Positions 11,982-24,100 of a stretch of DNA of 60,000 bases are shown one piece after another; within the stretch, counting starts at the first letter, position 1, and each line of letters begins with the position of its first letter. A program made the position numbers and the translations under genes. Under the pieces are notes generated by a model. It did not search any database, was not told where the DNA came from, and saw only the letters and a list, made by a program, of their open reading frames with translations. Origin of the DNA: Takakia lepidozioides (taxonomy: Eukaryota > Streptophyta > Takakiopsida > Takakiales > Takakiaceae); NCBI GenBank assembly GCA_030704615.1, contig CM060734.1:28042042-28102041 (forward strand), given 5' to 3'.

Positions 11982-12237
11982 CATATGGTACTGGGTAGGG
12001 TGTTTGTTTTCTTATGGTTTAGCTTGTTATTGTGGACCTTCTTGTAGATTGTGACATTCATTTTGATAATTCTCTTGATACCACATCTGTATGTATTGCT
12101 CCAACATATTCATTGCCTCTGCCTTCTTTCTTGAAAGACTACGAGCCACAGCCATATTTGATCAATCATAGAAATAACACATATATGCATGTACATGTAC
12201 AATCAATCGAAGGATGGTCCAGTTCGGTGCGAGATTG

Positions 12238-13990
12238 TTATGTAGCTTTGATTTTGTGTCTAATCAACTTGAACATCATCATCCGGAGCTTCTTCATCCT
12301 CATCAAGCTGCAAGTCTTCTTGGTCATCGGAGTCATCGTCATAAATGGCCCGGCCCTCAAAAGCACCTCCGAATCATCCTCCACCTCGTTGTCAATGGCC
12401 GTGTCTTCGTCTCTTTCTCCAACATCCGTATCTTCTAGAGCTTCATCATATAGGGTCCAGGATGCATTGTCCGGGGCGTCATCATCCTCTTCTACCCCCT
12501 CTACCCAACCTCCATAATCAGCATCATTATGACCAGTCTCTCTGTCTACTGCAATTGCCTCACCCCATAGAGATCCGAGACCATGATAGATATGTCTTCC
12601 TCTTGGCTGAGCATGCACAACCACCTTCCAATTCCTCCCTTTGTTTGTCATCGGAGAAGAAAACTCCATGTCTGAAGGCCGTGAAAAAGGCTCATCGGAG
12701 GGACGATGAGTAGGGTTGAGCCTATCTGCATTGACGCGCATGAAACCACAATCATCTTGCACTAGTGTTGCGGATGGCCCCACAAGATGTGGCTAGAACC
12801 ACCTTCCCTTGAAGAGAAGAGGCATGTACCTTATATACTGAAGTTGGAGTATGCTCTCAAGTTTGCTTATAGCACGTCGTGTATCTCCCTTGCCCCACAC
12901 GAAGTCTTGCCAATATGTGGCACACAAGCCAGAATCAAAGGTTGTTTTGCGCTTCATATCAAGAACACGAATGCGGAAATGACGACCGTGAACCCAAACC
13001 GCCGTGTATGAGGTCGCGAATTGAGAGGAGCCCCTTGCAATGTCTTGCACCAAATCTGAAACGACCTCTCCTTGAGCAATGACGTAATAAACTGAAGTCC
13101 GAAGCCACTGTTGGAATGAACTTAGAGGCTGCAATTCCATGGGCAAATTTTATGAAGGAACATTCCGGCGGCCCGCTCCTCGTCGTGGGCGTCTAGTAAC
13201 CGGCCTTGGATGGTTCCGCCTCCATGCAATCGTCTCCTCCTCTCGTTGCTGAACAAGATTATTGTATCTTGCCTCCCACTCATGGATGGGGTGTTCTTCA
13301 GTATGAAGTCATGCGCTTCCTCAATCACCAAGGTCGGCAATTTTACCAATGTCCTTGTTCGTGCATCCTCCTCTTCCTTCCATATCCAAGGGGCTTCCTC
13401 ATCCACCCTTGCCATGTACTCCGTGCAATAGAACATAGCTTCTTGCAACGTATACCCCTCTGCCATGCTACCCTCCGCCATTGTCTTACAAATCCTTTCA
13501 AAGTCTTCATATAATGCTCAAGAAGTACATCCACCGAGAATGAACGGGGCCGACAATCGAAGTCTCTTCCACTAAGTGCACTACCAAGTGCACTTGGATG
13601 TCAAAGAAGGAGGGCGGAAGGTGCATCTCCAACATACACATTACCTCCGCCGCCTCCTTCTTCATGCGTGGAAAATCTGCTTCTTCCAACTCTTTGGAGC
13701 AAATCCACCGGAACAAGCCTCCCAATCTATAGATTGTCTCACGAACCTCGGGAGTCAATGTCCCACGTACTGCAATGGGCAAGATGTCTTGCAATAGATT
13801 GTGGTAGTCATGAGACTTCAAACCATGGATAATCATGCATTGTCCAAAGCAAGATGTCTCTCATCTGAAAAGATTGTGCCATAGGGTCAAGTGAAGCATC
13901 CAATGCCGGGACCCCCCTCCATAGCTCCTTAAGTTCATCAACAAGAGGTCGCAAGTACGTGTCCATGTTTGCCACTTGTTTTTTCCCTAT
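12238..13990 (-). pseudogene. CACTA (En/Spm) TNP2-type transposase, C-terminal part
   Basis: Read on the minus strand from 13975: MDTYLRPLVDELKELWRG, then FQMRDILLWTMHDYP, typical of plant TNP2. Next, at 13836-13510, GLKSHDYHNLLQDILPIAVR and HLPPSFFDIQVHLVVHLVEE with GPVHSRWMYF match the DUF4218-like region. At 13146-12600, VWVHGRHFRIRVLDMKRKTT, LLFKGRWF and NWKVVVHAQPRGRHIYHG match the DUF4216-like region. An acidic tail follows. Frames change between blocks and the catalytic N-terminal half is missing upstream of about 13990, so this is a truncated copy. No CACTA terminus was located. Confidence 0.85.
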
Positions 13991-15150
13991 GAGACATTCA
14001 CATCATTGTTTTAATGCTCCACCAATATGCAAATTATACTACAAAATGAATTATACGTCTTACTCCATGATTATGTCACTCATCAATCTTGCATCCGAAT
14101 TGCGTCAGAGATCAGAAGTTTAATGTAAAGTCTAAGGCAATAATAAACATGAAATGAGTACACTCACCTGATACAATGGCAGCCAACATGATATGGCCTT
14201 TTTTAATTGAAAGATACGGAGGGATGTTATAATTCACCATGGTCACCGGCCAAGTGGAATGACTACATGACTGGACAGAGAGGTTTACTATTTCATGAGC
14301 AGAAACCACGAGCCATGAGCCATGAGCCGCATGAGCCGCATGAGCGGTGAGCCGAAGTCTAAGACACGCGGATTTCATGAGCAGACTCCTCCAAATTTGG
14401 AAATGCGGCAGATTAAACAAGTATTAAAATAATAGTTTTATATTTGACCTTGCCGTTTTTGGAAGTTACAGATCCTATAATGCGGCGAAGATATGTCGTC
14501 AGTAACAACTCCGCTCATGGTTTTTTAGATCCGCTCATGGAAATGAGTGACCGTGCAATGAGAAATCCAGTATACCACGGCAAAAGGACGTCGCATACTG
14601 GCCTGTATAGAGTATTCCGCGGTTTTACATGCCTTAACATTGGAATGAAGCTGACCCTTTAACGCCCTCGGCAGCCAACCCTTAAATCGTGGAATGCCCT
14701 TGGGCAGTACTGAACCAATAGAGTCTGCACAATTCTATCATCTTCCAGTATTCGGCGGGAAAGTTTTGCAAGTGAACTAGGAAATGCGGTGCCACATTAG
14801 GGTTCGCACGTGCGAAATTTCTCGGCGGTTTGGTGTTGCTGACTGCCGCATCTACCAGTACCTACGACGTTACTTGGAAATGCGGCGCCGCATTTCCTTG
14901 CCAGGGGTCGAATGAGGAAAGCAAAGTTTGGGAGAGCTGAAAAACATGAACCCTCCAACACACAAAAATACATGCACGTGGAAACACGAGTGAATGACAT
15001 AGTATTATCGACGTTCGAGCAAAACAGGTTACTGGTAGGCAAGACATAAGTCGGACCTTTCTGTGGCCAGAGTCAGAGCTACTTGCAGCAGTACAGTTCT
15101 ACTATCCGAAAAGGATGGGCGTACCATTGTGTTGGGACCGCAAGCCAAGG
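13991..15150. other. Non-coding stretch with one perfect palindrome
   Basis: Contains GCTCATG/CATGAGC clusters (14290-14345 and 14510-14545) and one copy of the GAAATGCGGCGCCGCATTTC palindrome at 14876-14897, extended by flanking G and C. A decayed relative lies at 14785-14803. No gene recognised. Confidence 0.5.
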
Positions 15151-18100
15151 TCACTGGTCCCCTGGATCCATATTCAGAAGAGTGTGCACCTCTTGGGGGC
15201 TCAACCCTGGTGCATGTATGAAGTGATGAGTTGTGGAATTACACCGGAGTCTCTTTAGGTACACGTAGTACAGATGCTTGCAAAGGCAGTATGATGCCCC
15301 CTTGTTTGCCATGATCTGAAAGTCGGTGCAATTGCAGGTGGGTAATTCTGAAATGGTGATGGTGTACACCTCATTGCGAACAGCTGAACCTGCCGTGGCC
15401 ATCTGATACACACGCTCGAAGCCTGGTGGGGGCACTTCTGTCGAGCTCTGGATTGTACAGTTCATCCGAAGTGCATTCCCCATCCTCGTCTCATTCACTT
15501 TTGAGGGAGGTCGCCGCCTCTTCGGTTTCCCCAACGGTGTGTAGGATGCTTAGAGCTGTCGGGTCCCATTGTTCTTGCTCTCACATGGGTCGGTGGTGGA
15601 GGCTGTGGAAGCGGAAATGGTTGTCTGGGGGCGTTAGTGCGCTGCACCATCCGAAATCCTGCGGCGGTAAGGGCGTCGGCCTCAACCTGACTCAGATTGC
15701 AGCCTGGTTCCACCGGCCACACCGGGGGAGCCTCTGGCATTGTTTGTATGCCGTACTTGGGCTTTCCATACACGCAAATCATAATGTCGTGCCTGGAGAA
15801 CCAGAACTGGGTGGTTGTCGCCTCCGCAAACTTTGCATGGACAAATCTTCCTATAAAAGTAGGAGCAGGGACAGCACCATCTGGATTCCTCCTTATCATC
15901 TCTAACAACGTTGCCGTGTATCCACTCGAATTGCGGAACACCTGCCTCAAACAACGGCTTTGTGCGAGCAATTCTCCACTGTGACGCAGACACAGTCGTC
16001 TCCACAATGGCTTGGCCATACTGCATAACAGCGGGCGGAATCTGGGGCAAGCGAGCCGTGGGAATTTCTCGCACGGAATCCCCGCTTGAAGGCGATGGCG
16101 ATCTAGAATTTCTTGGGCTTCCACTGCTGGAAGACACATTGTGCGGCAACATGACGGGCCCTGGAGGTGCTGTCCGAATGTTCCTGTCGGATCTCCAGGA
16201 ATCCTCTTCGCACCCGGTTTCCTCTTCAATCCTCCGCCTCACAGGGCGAGTACGGACGTCCCCCTCTAGGTGTTCACCTCTGCGGTGCAGAGGCGTCCCT
16301 TTGATCTTCTCTCGCAATGCTGTCGCCCATTTCAGTGGATTCTTCGACCTCGAAGCTGTTCGCACCAACAATTCTCCCTGTCCGGCCAAAGCCCCATTGA
16401 TTCCCGCTCAGGAACTTGTAGTACGTGGCTTGCTGCATGATTGCTCTGTCGATGTCCTCCGTTGTGGCCGTCACTACGTCCGCCAGATGTGCGGCAGAAG
16501 ACGCTCGCCAGGAGGAGTGCACTGATTCTGCCATATTCATGTTCGGCATGTCCATGTCGGAATCCAAACACCGCTCCTACAAGGACACAAACAATGATGA
16601 GGAACCAATGGAAAGGTCCGTAATAGAAAGACAATTGCACGAAAATGACAGCATCATACCTCCCGCATGTACTGTCCGAACTGTCGATACCGGAAATGCC
16701 ACCACCCCAACCAGCTGTGCAAGGCTCCCAGATTGGTTGTCTCCACTGCACCTGACGTGTTCCACCAAGCCTCGATGATAGCAAACTTAACCTCCGCGTC
16801 ATCAAATGTGGGTGCATCCTTCCACGCCGTACAAAGGACACGGTGTTCAGCCTGGAATGAGCTAGCAACAATTTTGGTAGTGTAGTGGGATAGACTCTGC
16901 ATCCAATGGAATCCACAGGATCTCTCTTTCCCCTCCATTGGAACATTGGGGTCCTCACCGTACACACGCGCACCGCTGCCCTGTTGGCCTGAGCGTTGTC
17001 TGCCTGAATCCCCTGAAATTGGGCTCTGGCAATCCCGCCCTTGCCATCTGCTCGTTTATGCCCTCCCACAGATGCATCTCCGACTGTGTGTCCTCCCCTT
17101 TCATCTCGCAGATTGCAATCGTCATGAGCCTCTTGGAGTGATAGTCATAAACATGCGCACCCATAGTCACCCACTGATGGTTTGTAATTCGCTTGATGTG
17201 ATCAAACATCACCCAAGCATTCGACAGGTTTCCAGTTGTCATGCGAGTGACCAAGTCGACCACTCCCAGGCCCACACGTCGACATTTTAAAAATGTAACA
17301 ACGATCGGATTCGCTGCCTTGCCCTGGAAACCTGCTACCTTGGATGTAGTCATATCCAGTCATTCGTTTCACCTCCAGGATTGATGCATGTCCGACCCCC
17401 GGCCGAACTCCTGCTTGCAAGATACGATGTGATTCCGCACATTCGGACTACAAACGTGCGAGACGGACTCCAACAGGTCAAACATCTCCTTTTTCGTTCA
17501 AGGGCACTCGGTCTGAACCATCTTCAGACATGATTTTTCCAAGAGCAATCTTGTGGGCTGCCTTCAGCTGAATCTGCTTTGGTCTTGCTCCGGGGCTCAA
17601 TTTCACCTCCTCTTTTATGATGTCGTGTGCTTCCTGCACAGCCTCACGCATGTTGCCTCTTGCCAAGGGGTGGCAGTGGACCCCAACGTGTATGCAAGCT
17701 CTAGTCAAGTCCGGGAGCAAATGGATAACGTAATATTGCTTGGCTCTGCACATGGACATGCACGTCGGTGGTTCTTTGCAATGTGCGCACTTGAAAGTAC
17801 CCGCAGGAGCTTGGCTGGAGACAATGAATGGATGATGCATTGTGCCAGTCCAATCCGTCTCGTTTCTCCGCCCTCCTTTGAAAGAAAAGTGGAAGCAGGC
17901 GGGATTCAGGCACCTCAGCTTCCCCGCACAGAGGACGTATCGTACACGAACCATCAGCAATTTTCGTGCTACTGGTCTTCGTCACACACCAGGGGTGTCC
18001 GTCATGCTTTCGATCCATGTCTGTTAACATCCCTGAGGCTTTGTTTGAGGAAGTGACAGGTGGAAACTCGAAGATGACATTGCCATCGACTTCGGGAGGC

Positions 18101-18840
18101 AGATACGTTACCTTCCTGACTGGAAATTTGGCATAGTCGAGAGCAGCCAGCTCGGAGCGAGAACCATCGAGGTGATGTTGCCGTAGGAGCTGCACAATGG
18201 ACCGGGTTGGAGTTATGCTCGAGAGTACTTGCGTAGCACCTGCAGAGACGTCCATGTCGGATTTGAACGACCGTGTGGAGGACATGGGGACCTCAATGCA
18301 CTCATCTTCATCGTCGGAAATGTCGAATACGTCCACACGAGAAGCTATGGAGGGTCTTGACGGTCCAGGTCGGGAATGATTATCGTTGCATACCTCTCTG
18401 TTGCAGTGGCCGCCTGTCGGTTTCCGGACTCCTTTGTGGATGGTGTGGGCAGCGACTGATTCGGAAAGGGAATGGGCATTCCACAGCTCGGTATAGGATG
18501 GTGTCTGATGGGGGTACGTGCCCATTCGATTCCGCAACCTCCGTCGTTACCTAGCACGACAATGGTCTCGTCAACCTGTCCAGGAACATCCTTCCTTTCT
18601 TCTTCCAAGTAAACTGTGCCCGGTTTGAGCTTGAATTAGAACAAAGGTAAGTTTCAGTCACTCTGCAAAGTCCTCCCTCGTTTGGGATCCAGGCTCTCCC
18701 AAGTTGCGGAGGACAGCAAACTATAGCGTAGGAATTCGGAGCCATCGAACCAACCGAAGTTGGCAAGTGCGAGGTTCAGTATAGCGACAGACGAAGGCTC
18801 ACAGGCACCATGCAGTCCATCGACGATTGGAAGTCGCACA
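15151..18840 (-). mobile_element. Mutator-like transposase gene A with SWIM zinc finger
   Basis: Minus strand, in order: an N-terminal part near 18840-18660 (FDGSEFLRYS); an acidic SDDEDE stretch; the signature MDRKHDGHPWCVTKTS near 18030-17985; a Cys/His region ending LTRACIHVGVHCHPLARG; a core with FDHIKRITNHQ (candidate first Asp), FQADNAQANRAAVR (second Asp) and CGFHWMQSLSHYTTK; then MNMAESVHSSW; finally a SWIM finger CNCTDF...CLCKH near 15310-15260, and a TGA at 15151. An 83-bp intron at 16577-16659 (GT-AG) sits where element B also has one. Frames differ between blocks, so there are more introns or decay. The class call rests on RNase H-like spacing plus SWIM; it could also be a domesticated host gene. 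Confidence 0.6.
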
Positions 18841-19170
18841 TTGAAGTGGAAAGTATAGTTTCAGCTACATGCATGAAGGTGGGAGGTGTGATTCCATAGC
18901 CAGTAAGTTAGACAATGATGGCCGATCGGCGACGAAATAACATCTCCTGACAGTTTCTCCTGAGGGTGGATCCAGCAGTATTCTCGGTACGACAGGAGCG
19001 TTCGCACTGACAAGTGCCAGGACTGTTAGTTAAAACGGTCAGACAACCTAGTTGTGCTCATCAAGACTGGCCGCAATTCTGTTGTTTCGGAACAATGCAA
19101 CCATTCAGGTTCAACATGCGGAAATGAGGTTTCAGATTTCCGTCCGGAGTGATTCTTTCGATTGCTGCTG
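18841..19170. other. Spacer between Mutator-like gene A and palindrome array 1
   Basis: 330 bp of ordinary composition. No coding, repeat or RNA feature recognised apart from a decayed GGAAATGAGG half-palindrome near its right end. Confidence 0.4.
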
Positions 19171-20642
19171 ACGGAAATACGGAGCCGCATTTCCGTATTG
19201 CGTCTTGGCAGAGCGACGGAAATGCGGCACCGAATTTCCGTCCGGGGGAAACCTTACACTCTCCAGACGGAAATGCGGTAACGCATTCCATCCAGCAAGC
19301 ACGGTATGTGAAGTGGAACGGAAATGCGGTACCGCATTTCCGTTCTGATTGAGAATCATGAACAAAGGGAAAGAAATGCGGCCCGCATTTCCGTCCGAGT
19401 CGCACGACATTCCATAACGGAAATGCGGCGCCGCGTCCGAGTCGCTTTTCCGACATTCCAGAACGGAAATGCGGCACGCATTTCCGCTGAGACCTTCAAA
19501 CTCTCCAGAACGGAAATGCGGTACTGCATTTCCGTTCTGATTGAGAATTATGAACAACGGGAATAGAAATGCGGCACCGCATTTCCGTCCGAGTGGCACT
19601 TTCCGACATTCCAGAACGGAAATGCGGCGCCGCATTTCCGTTTTGTATCTGATGCATGGAGCCGAGTGCAATTCCGATCGCTGAGACAGCGCAATTCCGA
19701 CCGCTTCAGACGACTATCCAGAACGGAAATGAGGTACGCATTTCCGTCTGACTGTAAATCAACCATCGGACTGAAATGCGGCACACATTTCCATCCAGTC
19801 GCAAACAAGCTGAAACGGAAATGCGGCACCGCATTTCCGTTGATGAGAATTTGAGAATGGAATCCGTTGAATCGTGAAATTCGGAACTGAAATGTGTACA
19901 GCATTTCCGTCGGAGTCGCACCTTCGACATTCAAAACGGAAATACGGCGCCGCATTTCCGTTTTGTATGTGAGGCTAGAGCTTTGGAACGAAAATGCGGC
20001 ACCGCATTTCCGGTCAGACTTAATACTGACAAAACGGAAATTTTCGTTCTGACTGAAATCGTCAGCAGAACAGGCGATCGCACTTCCGACATTCTAGAAC
20101 GGAAATGCGGCGCCGCATTTTCCGTTTTGTATATGAGGCCTGAGCTGTGGACGGAAATTCGATGCCGCATTTCCCATGTGAGACCTTCAAACTTTCCAGA
20201 GACCGGAAATGCGGCACCGCATTTCCTCTATACTTTCCGAACGGAAATGTGGCACGGCATTTCCGTTCATCAACGAAGGTATGTGAAGGGGGAACGGAAA
20301 TGCGGTACCGCATTTCCGTTCAGATTGAAAATCATGAACCACGGGAACTGAAATGCTGTGCCGCATTTCCGTCCGGATCGCACGTTTCGACATTCCAGAA
20401 CGGAAATGCGGCGCCGCATTTCCCTTTTGTATCTCATACATGGAGCTGTGGGACGGAAATGCGGCACCGTATTTCCGTTCAACAACTAAGGTATGTGAAG
20501 GTGGAACGGAAATGCGGTGCCGCATTTTCTTCCAACAAGCACGGATGTGTAGCTTCGTGATGGTACTTAACGGAAATGCGGCGCCGCATTCGCATTTCAA
20601 CTCCAACTCCAAATTTGAACACGTGGAGCAACGGAATTGCGG
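19171..20642. repeat. Palindrome array 1 (GAAATGCGG..CCGCATTTC family)
   Basis: About 27 copies of a near-perfect palindrome with core GAAATGCGGCGCCGCATTTC, usually extended by ACG and CGT to 26-28 nt. Spacing averages about 55 bp. Clear copies start near 19171, 19215, 19317, 19514, 19614, 19814, 19936, 20097, 20203, 20292, 20398, 20452, 20504 and 20570. The two central bases are CG, CA, TG or TA. Spacers also recur: TTCTGATTGAGAATCATGAA, TTCCGACATTCCAGAA and TTTTGTATCTGATGCATGGA reappear in order near 19340, 19530 and 20320, so a higher-order unit of roughly 180 bp exists. Open frames across it are artefacts of the repeat. Confidence 0.92.
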
Positions 20643-21194
20643 CACATGTCTGCACTCTATCTGACTGAAGTGGCATGAGGCGGCGCGGCCTGACCGTTGG
20701 ATAATGATGTTTGTTTTTTTCGGACGGCAGGCGTATCCTGAACGATTCGAATTTCGTAATGACGCAAAGTCCACGAGGAGACACTTTCCTCAACCCTTTC
20801 GAACCCAAGTGCTGCATCACCGCCGTTTCATCTGCTTTTGTCGTGTCTCCTCAGTCACCTCTCTCGCGCCTTTCCATCTGCACTCTTCGCCCCTTTTCCC
20901 TGTCTCTGTTCTTCTTATGCTCGAACCTGAGAGGGAGGGAGTGCGTGCACCAGAGAAGAGACATCGTCGCAAGCTCCGAAAATTGTACTTCGGACGTAGG
21001 CAATGCCGAAGGGGAGGAAGCAGATGCGTCTACAGGAGAGAATTGCCATCTCGCAGCATCAGGCCACGCAGGCAACCCAGCCACCAGTGAGAGCTCCGTG
21101 CTATCGGGATTCGCCAGCTGATCGAGCACCGAAACCCGCCTCATTTTTCTTCTGCAATTCTTAGACTGTATGCTAGGAGACTTGACTGCAGAAG

Positions 21195-24100
21195 ATGTTT
21201 GCATGCCTAACCGGAAAGGTGGACGTGCTGAGGGATCGCAGGAATCCGAAAGAGCCGCAGGCAGAGTCCGTGGAGCTAGCTGCAGCACGCACACCCCGAT
21301 CGAGCGCTCTTCCTGCCGGGCCTAGCCCTGTGCGTTTCAAAGACGCGGCTTCCAAGGCCAAGTCTTTGCAGTTCAAAAGCCCCAGAGAGCGACTCGCTTC
21401 AAAGGTCATGGAGAATCGCCAGCAGGGGTCTAGCCCTTCTCCAGCAAAGATGAAGAAGAAGCAGCCCGTCCTTCAACTTGTTTCTGAACCGGACCAGGCC
21501 GTTTCACAGGCGAATGCAGATTCAATTGCAGCAGACACCTTCACCTGCAAGAATGAGGAGCACAAGGCAATCAGGGGAGGGCGGAGCAGTCTCCCGAAAC
21601 CGATTCCACGAGCTGAAGCCCAGTTCGATTCCAACCTGCTTTGCGAAGCCTGCTGCAAGCCGGGATCGAGTGGTAGGGACCGGGAGGGTGCTGCCTCTCA
21701 ACGTTCTCAGCAAAACCTGACCACAGTTGAGGAAGACCTGACCACTGAAGGCCCGGAGGAGGCCTCTGCAATTGCACAATTGTCCGCAAAGATTCCCCAG
21801 AGTGCAGCTCCAGTTGGGATGCTCCAGCTGCTCAGCCCTGCCGGCAACCAGCAGAAATGTCTCCGAGAGAATTCCAAAGTGCAGCGGATACAATGTTGGA
21901 GGAGACACATAGTAGCATTGGCAGAGTTCTGGGCAGCAGGGTATTCCAGCGGACTCTTCGAATCCCACTCTGTCGCATGGTCTCCCTTCCCATCGTCAGG
22001 CAGGCACTTCCCGGAGATGTGGATAAGCTCAAGTTCGCATTTCGAGAAGGGTACCGTCTAGGTTCGCCAGCCTTCTACGTTTCCCTTGAGAATGAGGACG
22101 GCGAATCTCGTGGACCCACTGCGGAGGAATTGTCAACATGGGATACCCACTGGCACACTCGCAACGACGAATTCGAGGCAACCCTGAAGGGTGATCCCGA
22201 CTTCGGCCATATGTCGGGTAAAATGTTCTTTGTGTGGGACGGGAATCACCGACTTCTCGCCTGGTGGGAGTACATCAAGCAGAACCATGCCAAGCACATT
22301 GGCTGGCATTACATGGTGGAGTGTGTCATCCTCAAGGTGAAGGCGGCAGACTCCTCCCTGCTCAAGAATGCCATGGCGGACCTCAACTCGTAAGATACTC
22401 ATACCCTCCCAAGCACGTTCGAAATGCGGTGCCGCATTTCGGTTTCCAATCTGTTTTGTTTCCGTGCTTCCGTGGACTGAACTGGAGAGTGTGCCTTGCA
22501 GGGTCACTGAAAATGCGTACGTGCATACCCACATGGCACATATGCTGTACAGGGTGAGGAAAACTGGTCTCACTGATCCGCAATGTTTGCGGAAAATGCT
22601 GGAGCCCGAGCTCATTCAGAAAGCCGTGGCAAAAACTGACCGGACATGGTATCGTCTCACTATGGATGGAATGGTGGAGGTGATATACGAAGTAAGTCGT
22701 CCTCCCATTCCCTCTGCTCATCCTTCCCAATTTCCGGTAATCTTTCCACATGAATCGAATGTAACGCTTCTGCATGTTTTTGTTGGCAGTCAAACATCAA
22801 GCTGGATTTGGCCCATGCCAAACGCTTCTTCATGGAAAGTGAGGGGCAGGTCAAAACGTTGCAGTCATTGACTGAGCACTTGAAGGAAGCCGGGGTCAAG
22901 TCCAGAACGAAATACAAGTCAAAGCTTGTGAAGCTGGTGGCCATTGCAGATCCGGCACTTGGAAAGGACTTCATCCCCGAGATTGCAAAACACTATTCTC
23001 GGGCCATGCAGCCGACCATGCAGTTGGAGAAACTGCATCACCTCTCAACGGCATGTGTTGAAGCGAAAGAGAAGGTGATGTTTCAATTCACTGAAGTTCC
23101 TTCCTAGCAATAGCCACTCTTCTTCCTGCTCTGACATTGGATCGGAAATGGCAGACACGGTGGCTGTCGATCTGGAATGCATCGGAGAGTATAAGGACAA
23201 TGTGGTCTTTTCCACTCGAAGTTTCCGACCCTGCAGTGGATGTGTGGCTCAACCGCATGACTTGGTGGTTCCAGGTAATTCAAGGTACTTCCCCAGATTT
23301 GCTTTTCTGAAATGAATTCCCTGAACTGCTACGTGACAATGCATGTGGGAATCGCAGGTAATGACGAATGCGAAGGAGCAAGTCGTAATGCATACAAATT
23401 CGTTCGGCTTGTACGTCAAATGGGATGGAACACAGACATTGGAAGACTACGTGACACGTTTCAGATGTGCTTACAAGGACAACCTCTTCGCCAGGGAGCT
23501 ACAGACAGCAAGAAGGAGCGTGGAGTTTACACATCAGGAGGGAGCGGGAAAAGCTGCAATGCGAATTGTTTACAGGTGAAGCCCAGCTGTCCTTGTATGC
23601 AAAGCCTGGTAATGAGGTTTGTCTGGGAAATGCGGCACCGCATTCGCATTTTATGTTTTCGGTTGCACTCTGCAGTACGTTGGTCTCAACTTTTGCTCAC
23701 GCATGCTGACTGCCCTGCAGGTATATGAAATACGTGCTTCTTCAGACAGGGGCCCTGGCTCAAGAGCCCCCGTTCTTCATGGCTTGGACCGTGGCGGGCC
23801 CAAGCTGTGTCTACACACCCGAGCTGCAGAAACAATGGCATGCCGCGCATCTGGTTGGATGCCCGTGGTACCTGGACATGTCTGGCGGAATTGTTGACGA
23901 GTCTGAGAAAGATCTGCACGCGAAAGCAGAAGAGAAGAGAAAGGAAAGACGTGTCCCTGCTCGGCCAGAGTCGGCAAAGGAAGCTGCTGCTCTGGAACAA
24001 TCCAGAAAGGCAGCTGAGATGGCACAGAAAACGGTGGATGCAGCTGTGCAGGCTCAACAGAAGGGGTCGAAGAAGCGGACTCGCCAGCAAGGAGCAGCAG

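Noticed and set aside
19061-20351. Long open frames with NGNAVPHFRS or GNAAPHFR repeats on both strands of palindrome array 1
   Set aside because: Translations of the palindrome itself; a symmetric sequence yields similar peptides on both strands.
19171-20642. CRISPR-like array (regular palindromic repeats with spacers)
   Set aside because: The host is eukaryotic, repeats are too degenerate and too closely spaced, spacers themselves repeat, and no cas genes are present.
20704-21121. Upstream exon or separate gene before the ParB-domain gene
   Set aside because: Two overlapping frames are open, neither has a splice donor into the gene or a protein-like pattern; it may be 5' untranslated sequence.
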